A stretch of 33,674 bases of DNA. It comes from a virus. Of the stretch, positions 28,687-33,674 are shown piece by piece. The position numbers and the translations under genes are program-made. The notes under the pieces were generated by a model. That model did no database searches, was not told the origin of the DNA, and saw only the letters and a list, made by a program, of their open reading frames with translations. How positions within the stretch are numbered: position 1 is the first letter of the stretch; each line of letters starts with the position of its first letter. The stretch covers positions 1 through 33,674 of IMG/VR virus record IMGVR_UViG_3300006802_000283; one strand, 5' to 3'.

Positions 28687-30111
28687 ATGGCGCATAGTGA
28701 ACTAGACATATGGCATCTCGATCAAACGATCAACGATCGAGGTTTCCCTGTTGATGTCCCGTTGGCCGAGGCGATTGAACGAGAAGCCCAACGCACGTCC
28801 AAGCGATTAAAGCAGAAGATGTTTGACCTCACCGATGGTGAGGTGACATCAGGTAGACAGGTAGCAAAGTTGCAGAAGATATTGCAGGACAAGCATGGCT
28901 ATCGAATAAAGAATCTGCAAAAAGCGACTGTCGAATCGGCATTAGCAGACGAGAGAACACCGCCTGTTGTGCGTGAGATTCTTCTAACAAGACAATCACT
29001 GTCTCTCTCATCGGTTGATAAAGTCAGGGCACTTCTTAATTCGCAGATGAACGGTCGGGTATATGGCGGGATGTTTTACTATGGAGCGCATACAGGCCGT
29101 TGGACCGCGAGGTTGTTCCAAACGCAGAATCTAAAGCGACCGCCAAGCGATTTCAAAGGTGACGCTATCGATCAGGCAGTTGATGCATTCATGACAGATA
29201 GCGCAGACCTTTTCTATGATGATCCGCTCACGGTGGCCAGTTGGTTAATTAGGTCATTAATTAAATGCGAATCACCTAATCATTTACTTATGTGTGATTA
29301 CGCAAACATCGAAGGACGTGCATTAGCGTGGTTGGCCGGTGAGGATTGGGTAGTCACAGCGTTTCGTGAATACGACGAAGGTAAAGGGGATGATCTTTAC
29401 AAACTAACATACGCACGTGCTTTCGGTATCCCAGTCGCACACGTAACAGATGATCAACGTCAAATTGGAAAGGTTATGACGCTGGCCCTTGGGTACAATG
29501 GGGGCGCAGGAGCCTTTCAACGTATGGCTGTTAATTTCGGTATCGACATTGACGATGATCTAGCAAAACGACTTGTTAAGAGTTGGCGCGAGAGTAACCC
29601 CAAGATTAAAGCACTGTGGAAAACCGTAGAGAAAGCATGTATATCGGCTGTTAAGAACAAACGTACCCAGATTATCTGTGATGGCAAGTTGACAATTGGC
29701 TATAAAAACAACTATTTACTAATACGGTTGCCCTCTGGTCGTCTTTTAAGCTACGCTAATCCAGAGGTCTACCCAACTGTTTTCGAATGGAACGGTGATC
29801 TTATCAATACCGAGGCTTTGCGTTATCAAGGTGTCGCAGGTCCAGCACGGCAGTGGTTGTGGGTAGATACGTACGGCGGGTCGCTAGTTGAAAACATTGT
29901 GCAAGCGCTCTGCCGTGATTTATTAGCGTATGCGTTGTTGGCCTGCGAACGAGATAATTTAAATCCGGTGTTCCATGTGCATGATGAAATTGTATGTGAA
30001 ACGACAAGGCATTTAGAGGAACTAGAGGCGTGTATGCTGGCGAAGCCTGGGTGGGCAGACGAACTACCTATAGCAGTAGAAGGCAGCACAGGTATACGGT
30101 TTAAAAAATAA
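28687..30111 (+). CDS. DNA polymerase I family polymerase domain
   Basis: The 474-residue protein has the family A polymerase motifs: YYGAHTGRWTARLFQTQNL (131-149), motif A MCDYANIEGRALAWLAG (202-218, D204), motif B DQRQIGKVMTLALGYNGG (256-273; R258, K262, Y270) and motif C HVHDEI (430-435). At the '762' position, eight residues after the motif B Arg, there is Leu (L266) rather than Phe or Tyr. There is no exonuclease domain in this polypeptide. It replicates the phage genome with the separate exonuclease and primase-helicase. Confidence 0.95.
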   Translation: MAHSELDIWHLDQTINDRGFPVDVPLAEAIEREAQRTSKRLKQKMFDLTDGEVTSGRQVAKLQKILQDKHGYRIKNLQKATVESALADERTPPVVREILLTRQSLSLSSVDKVRALLNSQMNGRVYGGMFYYGAHTGRWTARLFQTQNLKRPPSDFKGDAIDQAVDAFMTDSADLFYDDPLTVASWLIRSLIKCESPNHLLMCDYANIEGRALAWLAGEDWVVTAFREYDEGKGDDLYKLTYARAFGIPVAHVTDDQRQIGKVMTLALGYNGGAGAFQRMAVNFGIDIDDDLAKRLVKSWRESNPKIKALWKTVEKACISAVKNKRTQIICDGKLTIGYKNNYLLIRLPSGRLLSYANPEVYPTVFEWNGDLINTEALRYQGVAGPARQWLWVDTYGGSLVENIVQALCRDLLAYALLACERDNLNPVFHVHDEIVCETTRHLEELEACMLAKPGWADELPIAVEGSTGIRFKK

Positions 30112-30121
30112 GGAGAGACGT

Positions 30122-30421
30122 TTGCGGGAGTCGAAGATCGAACGTAAGCTTACGGAACAAGTCGAAGAGATTGGCGGCGAGTGCTGGAAATTTATCTCGC
30201 CAGCGCGTAGCGGTGTCCCCGATAGAATAGTGATGATGCCCATGCAGCGAATCTGGTTTGTTGAAACCAAGGCACCTAAGGGGGAGCTTAGTGCTCTTCA
30301 AAAATTTATCCGGGGGGTACTTCAGCGCCTCGGGTTTCACTACCGTGTGATCGGTACGATGGAGGATGTAGATGCGTTTATTGATGCCATTAGCTCGCCT
30401 GAGCCGAGCCACATACCTTAA
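30122..30421 (+). CDS. VRR-NUC domain nuclease
   Basis: The 99-residue protein starts at TTG 30122 with GGAGAG upstream. SPARSGVPDRIVMMP (26-40, D34) and IWFVETKAPKGELSALQK (44-61; E48, K50) form the PD-ExK site of stand-alone VRR-NUC nucleases, which cut structured DNA such as junctions. They are usually found next to SNF2-like helicases, as here. Confidence 0.88.
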   Translation: MRESKIERKLTEQVEEIGGECWKFISPARSGVPDRIVMMPMQRIWFVETKAPKGELSALQKFIRGVLQRLGFHYRVIGTMEDVDAFIDAISSPEPSHIP

Positions 30422-30671
30422 TGCACAACGCACCGCAGAGCACGTATGCTCGTGGGGGCAGAAGTTCTTAGTCCGAGTGTATTACAATCACTCAAAGCAG
30501 ACGTTCATCGCCACAGAAGTGGACTCCGCAAAGGATCGGTTCTTAGAACGCATGATAGTGACCGGTAATAAAAACGCATACCGCTACTCTCTCGTCGGGA
30601 CGTACAGCGACACCGCCAGCTATCAAGACATTATCGACGACATGATCCACGAGGTTAATCTTGCGGAGTAA
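30372..30671 (+). CDS. hypothetical protein between nuclease and helicase
   Basis: The 99-residue protein has GGAGGA 5 bases before its ATG, inside the VRR-NUC gene (50-bp overlap in another frame). The core (SWGQKFLVRVYYNHSKQTFIATEVDS) is strand-rich, with a helical end. No family is recognised. Confidence 0.6.
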   Translation: MRLLMPLARLSRATYLNAQRTAEHVCSWGQKFLVRVYYNHSKQTFIATEVDSAKDRFLERMIVTGNKNAYRYSLVGTYSDTASYQDIIDDMIHEVNLAE

Positions 30672-32037
30672 ATACATTGAGATCGCAGATGAGTACCAAA
30701 AGCATGCGGAAATGTTTGTTGCTATCACACGGCGCTGCCACCTTTGGATGGAGATGGGATTAGGTAAGACCGTTGTTGTATTACGCGCAATTTATTTATG
30801 GAAAGAGTTAGAGCACATTAACCGGGTGTTGGTCGTGGCAACCGATCAGGGTTTTAAAACGACATGGCCTAATGAGATTGAGAAGTGGGATTTTACGGAA
30901 GATTTTACCTACACTGTTTTAACGGGTACACCAAAGCAACGTGTTCGTTTGTTAGAAGAAGACACAACTATCCATCTTATAAGTTACACAACGTTTATAT
31001 GGTTGTTAAAACATTATAAAAATAAGTGGCCGTACGATGTAGTAATCTGCGATGAGGCGAGTCATATAAAGAATCAGAGGAGCGAGCGTTTCAAATACGC
31101 ACGTAAGATAATCAAGCATACAAAATACTGGGTTAACATGACCGGTACTCCTGCAACCAACGGACTAATGAATTTATGGGCACCTACCTATTTGTTGGAT
31201 CGAGGGGAAAGGTTATGTACGAGCCATGGCAGATTCCAAACCAAATTTTGTAAGCCGTTGTATCGGATCACTCCCCACCATTTTAAGTGGGGGCCAACTC
31301 CCGCAGGTGCGGTTGCGATACGAGAGGCCGTTGATGATATTAGCTACTCGGTACTGGAGAAGGACCATATCGAATTGCCGCCGATCATCGATAAGGAAAT
31401 TTACGTAGATCTACCCGATGACGTACTTGAAATCTACGAGCAGTTACATACCGAGATGGTAATCAAGATTGGACATACGAAAATTGCGGCGTTGAACGGG
31501 GCGCAAGTGTCGATGAAGTGTAGACAGCTTGCAAACGGTGCGCTATACCTTGATAAGAAGTGTACCGAATCGGCAGTTATACATGATGCCAAACTCGATG
31601 CTTTAGAGAGGATCGTTGACGACGCAAACGGCTCCCCTGTCTTGGTGGCCTATCAGTTTAGAACCGATGTGACCCGGATAAAAGAACGGTTCCCAGATGC
31701 AGTCTTGGCGAAAGAGGTCGATGGGGATTTAGAGACGCAGTGGAGTGAGGGTAAGATTCCGATGCTGTTACTTTCTGCATCAGGGGTATCAAGTCTTAAC
31801 CTGCAATTTGGTGGGCATACGGGCGTGTTCTTTGGCGCTACTTATGATCTAGATGCTTGGGCTCAGTTCCGCAAACGATTATCTCGGCGAGGGCAGACCA
31901 GTACTGTGCTGATTTATGCGCTGTTAACTCGGGGGACTATCGAGCCTGCAATATGGGAATGTATGCTAAAGAAAAAGCCTATCCAAGATATGCTACTTGA
32001 AGAGGTGAAAAAATATGAATCTCGAACACTTCCTTAA
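30661..32037 (+). CDS. SNF2-like DNA helicase/translocase
   Basis: The 458-residue superfamily 2 protein starts at TTG 30661. Motifs are HLWMEMGLGKTVV (28-39), DVVICDEASHIKN (126-138), MTGTPATNG, the C-terminal helicase lobe PVLVAYQFRTDV, and a divergent motif VI (AQFRKRLSRRGQ). This compact phage form is commonly paired with VRR-NUC and likely remodels or migrates branched DNA in replication and recombination. Confidence 0.93.
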   Translation: MRSKYIEIADEYQKHAEMFVAITRRCHLWMEMGLGKTVVVLRAIYLWKELEHINRVLVVATDQGFKTTWPNEIEKWDFTEDFTYTVLTGTPKQRVRLLEEDTTIHLISYTTFIWLLKHYKNKWPYDVVICDEASHIKNQRSERFKYARKIIKHTKYWVNMTGTPATNGLMNLWAPTYLLDRGERLCTSHGRFQTKFCKPLYRITPHHFKWGPTPAGAVAIREAVDDISYSVLEKDHIELPPIIDKEIYVDLPDDVLEIYEQLHTEMVIKIGHTKIAALNGAQVSMKCRQLANGALYLDKKCTESAVIHDAKLDALERIVDDANGSPVLVAYQFRTDVTRIKERFPDAVLAKEVDGDLETQWSEGKIPMLLLSASGVSSLNLQFGGHTGVFFGATYDLDAWAQFRKRLSRRGQTSTVLIYALLTRGTIEPAIWECMLKKKPIQDMLLEEVKKYESRTLP

Positions 32038-32224
32038 TCACTGGTATAAGCAGGCACAGTTAGTTCCGCCAAGAGGTATGAAGTCCTCAGAGTTTCGGGC
32101 GTTAGTGCGGCATCTAATCATGGCTCAGATTGAATACTACGACGTGCATTATACGAAACACGTAGTGGATACGCTTGAAGATGAGTTCCAAAAAATCTGG
32201 CAACAAATAACGGGAGTGGCATAG
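32015..32224 (+). CDS. small hypothetical protein
   Basis: The 69-residue helical protein (LNHWYKQAQLVPPRGMKSSEF) has GAGGTG 9 bases before its ATG within the helicase gene. It shares TAGTG with the next gene. No family is recognised. Confidence 0.6.
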   Translation: MNLEHFLNHWYKQAQLVPPRGMKSSEFRALVRHLIMAQIEYYDVHYTKHVVDTLEDEFQKIWQQITGVA

Positions 32225-32451
32225 TGATCACGACTGAAAAAATTTTAGACTCATTAAAAAATCAGCCACATGAATGGTGCATTCGGGGCATACGACTGCT
32301 CCCGCGCTTATGCAATGACAGCCGGGGGTATGAGATACAGGAGCCTTTTAATGTGTTTAAACTTCTGGTGTTTAATCACTCGATTACTTTACGAGAGCAG
32401 ATAAGTTTGTGGTGGGCAGTACGACGATGGAGGAAACTATGTACACAATAG
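32224..32451 (+). CDS. small basic hypothetical protein
   Basis: GTG start at 32224 (TAGTG overlap), 75 residues, with a basic Trp-rich end (LWWAVRRWRKLCTQ). It overlaps the next gene by 13 bp. No family is recognised. Confidence 0.55.
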   Translation: MITTEKILDSLKNQPHEWCIRGIRLLPRLCNDSRGYEIQEPFNVFKLLVFNHSITLREQISLWWAVRRWRKLCTQ

Positions 32452-32633
32452 AACATGCCCCGGATGTAGATTCCTGGGAAGCAACGTTTACCGATCGCCA
32501 TCAGTTTGGTAGGAAAACAAAGGTGATTTTCTATCCTTATAAACAATATACCTATGAACAGGTTAAACGTATTGTACGGATGGAAAAGATGAGGTTGGAC
32601 CCAGCGGAAATTGAAAGAGAGGTAGGATTATGA
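32439..32633 (+). CDS. small hypothetical protein
   Basis: The product of about 64 residues from ATG 32439 (GGAGGA upstream) ends MRLDPAEIEREVGL. The segment coding for the last residues is duplicated 100 bp downstream. No family is recognised. Confidence 0.6.
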   Translation: MYTIEHAPDVDSWEATFTDRHQFGRKTKVIFYPYKQYTYEQVKRIVRMEKMRLDPAEIEREVGL

Positions 32634-32731
32634 CAGTTAACGAGTTGATTTTGGTTGTCCTAGTTGGTGTAGGTTTAATTTTATGGACTATCGCGGAGAA
32701 CACATGAAAATTGAAAGAGAGGTAGGATTAT
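32608..32731 (+). repeat. 24-bp direct repeats bracketing a membrane-peptide gene
   Basis: The two identical copies are at 32608-32631 and 32708-32731, exactly 100 bp apart. Each includes AGAGAGGTAGGATTAT and therefore a ribosome binding site. The first gives the end of the upstream protein; the second precedes the ATG at 32733. Confidence 0.85.
32630..32707 (+). CDS. 25-residue membrane peptide
   Basis: ATG at 32630 uses GAGAGGTAGG of the first repeat copy. The product MTVNELILVVLVGVGLILW... is one hydrophobic helix. It occupies the 100-bp unit between repeats. Confidence 0.5.
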   Translation: MTVNELILVVLVGVGLILWTIAENT

Positions 32732-32732
32732 A

Positions 32733-33044
32733 ATGTTTTGGAACCGAAAAGAGAAAAAGACTATTGAGCGAACCTTGATGGTTGAAGCAGTTAAAAAGGA
32801 ATTAGAGAGTTTTAGGGATGAGATTGAAAAAGAAATATACAGGCAGATAAAAGAAGTAGACCCGAAAGCAATAGCCAAGGAGTGGCTGGATGACATTGTT
32901 TATGATGAGTTATCTTTTAGAGATGAGTACGGAAGGTCAGCTAGGGACGCGGTTATTGAGTTAGCCGAGGGACTTTATAAAGAGCATGAGTCGGAATTAC
33001 TAGACAGGCTGGTAGAGTCTCTTACCCGGAAGCAGATAGGCTAA
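32733..33044 (+). CDS. coiled-coil hypothetical protein
   Basis: The 103-residue, highly charged helical protein (AVKKELESFRDEIEKEIYRQIKEVD) uses the second repeat copy as ribosome binding site. It is the last rightward gene and ends overlapping, tail to tail, the stop of the leftward Ntn hydrolase gene. No family is recognised. Confidence 0.65.
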   Translation: MFWNRKEKKTIERTLMVEAVKKELESFRDEIEKEIYRQIKEVDPKAIAKEWLDDIVYDELSFRDEYGRSARDAVIELAEGLYKEHESELLDRLVESLTRKQIG

Positions 33045-33448
33045 AGATTCATAACCGTCATACCGAGCCCGGTGAACAAGTCATGCTGGGTAGCTTCCCG
33101 CAAAGCTTCAATAGGGGTTGCTCCCTGACTCATGGCATACAACGCTATAGTGCTACCAGTGCCCACAGCATAATAGGGCTGGTCGATCTGTAAAAAAGCA
33201 AGCTTCCTATCCACGGTGAATATGCCGTTGTGAGATAAGATTAAAGCTTCAAAGTTGTCCGTCAGTTCGAGCCCCCCATGATCACCGTAGGCATTTACAA
33301 ACTTGACACCTTCATACGGGTCACCGCAGAAACCTATCACATCGCCATTACGTTTATGCACTTTCGTAACGCGAACCATCTCACCGCCTTCAGTTGAACA
33401 AAGGCGATCGCCAACCATGTATTTACGGTTACAGATGATGGTCGTCAT
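33041..33448 (-). CDS. HslV/proteasome-like Ntn hydrolase
   Basis: The 135-residue protein begins MTTIICNRKYMVGD, so removal of Met would expose a catalytic N-terminal Thr as in HslV. DVIGFCGDPYEGVKFVNAY, HNGIFTVD and especially YYAVGTGSTIALYAMSQGATPIEALREATQHDLFTG match phage-encoded proteasome-beta-like proteins. It is a minimal, single-domain form. The overlap with the lipoprotein gene (ATGA) places it in the lysis/late unit; its substrate is unknown. Confidence 0.75.
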   Translation of the reverse strand: MTTIICNRKYMVGDRLCSTEGGEMVRVTKVHKRNGDVIGFCGDPYEGVKFVNAYGDHGGLELTDNFEALILSHNGIFTVDRKLAFLQIDQPYYAVGTGSTIALYAMSQGATPIEALREATQHDLFTGLGMTVMNL

Positions 33449-33674
33449 TTACCTTGCTCGTACCAACGTTCCCAAGATTTGATAGCTTCATAGCACCGGG
33501 TATGGTTACCTCGATCCTGGAGTATGATCTCTGTGTCTATCTTTGATCCCAGATTCTTTTTCAAATCCAGCATGGAAGGTTTTTCACAACTAACGGCAGG
33601 GGGAGTGCGCTTAATCTGCGGTTTTACCGGCCTCGTTATACAGCCGCCTAAAAGCATCAGGGAAACGCTTACAA
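33445..33674 (-). CDS. spanin-like lipoprotein (Rz1-like), 5' end outside window
   Basis: The frame is open to the right edge. The visible start VSVSLMLLGG-C is the end of a lipoprotein signal peptide, with Cys as the acylated residue. A Pro-rich segment (TRPVKPQIKRTPPAVSCEKP) and a C-terminal TRCYEAIKSWERWYEQ follow, resembling outer-membrane Rz1-type spanins. About 60 mature residues fit. The inner-membrane partner, endolysin and holin would lie to the right. Confidence 0.65.
   Translation of the reverse strand, partial: VSVSLMLLGGCITRPVKPQIKRTPPAVSCEKPSMLDLKKNLGSKIDTEIILQDRGNHTRCYEAIKSWERWYEQGK

Noticed and set aside
1-33674. Integrase, attachment site, transposase or insertion sequence
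   Set aside because: None is seen on either strand in this window; temperate lifestyle is therefore argued only from the regulator pair, the polymerase residue and the moron-like gene.

Overview
The window is part of a tailed double-stranded DNA phage genome (or prophage). It holds large and small terminase, portal, scaffold, gpT-like major capsid protein, beta-helix tail proteins, a family A DNA polymerase in two pieces, a primase-helicase, an ssDNA-binding protein, recombination nucleases and a spanin-like lysis gene, almost without host-type genes. YdaS-type Cro-like and XRE-type repressor genes, a Q-like antiterminator, a GroES-like co-chaperonin and sigma70-like promoters point to a proteobacterial, probably gammaproteobacterial host; the host cannot be named from the sequence. 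No integrase, tRNA, rRNA or CRISPR array is visible. A repressor/Cro pair, a Leu at the '762' position of PolA and a self-contained secreted-protein gene make a temperate or slow lifestyle plausible (inference).

Layout. (1) 1-11754, minus strand: the packaging and head operon, read right to left as TerS, two small genes, TerL, portal, small gene, GroES-like, scaffold, head protein, decoration protein, major capsid protein, terminator, beta-helix protein, endonuclease VII-like HNH protein, small virion protein, and a beta-helix tail protein that runs off the left edge. (2) 11990-15272, plus strand: an early operon of small membrane proteins, DUF932, a GP88-like protein and unknowns, closed by an intrinsic terminator. 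(3) 15494-19014, minus strand: Cro-like gene, primase-helicase, an intergenic block with iterons and hairpins (candidate origin or RNA gene), Q-like gene, and a secreted small protein with its own consensus promoter and terminator. (4) 19141-33044, plus strand: repressor, small genes, five overlapping glycine-repeat microgenes, a three-gene conserved unit (His-rich protein, DUF6745-like, DUF6948-like), many tiny genes, DHH phosphoesterase, DUF2800 nuclease, ssDNA-binding protein, DUF3310, three more glycine-repeat microgenes, the 3'-5' exonuclease and polymerase genes, VRR-NUC nuclease and SNF2-like helicase. (5) 33041-33674, minus strand: an HslV-like Ntn hydrolase and a spanin-like lipoprotein cut by the right edge.

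How it fits together. Two divergent promoter regions (about 11.86-11.94 kb and 19.04-19.09 kb) share a 19-bp element and TTGTAA/TTACAA half-sites, so one repressor/Cro pair may control both the packaging/early divergence and the Cro/repressor divergence. The Q-like protein would then extend late transcription. Most genes are packed with ATGA, TAATG or TAGTG overlaps, implying translational coupling.

The most unusual content is a family of very small glycine-repeat genes (19814-20628, a degenerate one at 22168-22317, and 27539-27913). Each has a MKI(L/I)K-type start, long X-Gly dipeptide runs, and its stop codon overlaps the next start. Next in interest are three cases in which a small gene is bracketed by exact or near-exact short direct repeats that carry a ribosome binding site, and the 16.5-16.74 kb candidate origin/RNA block.
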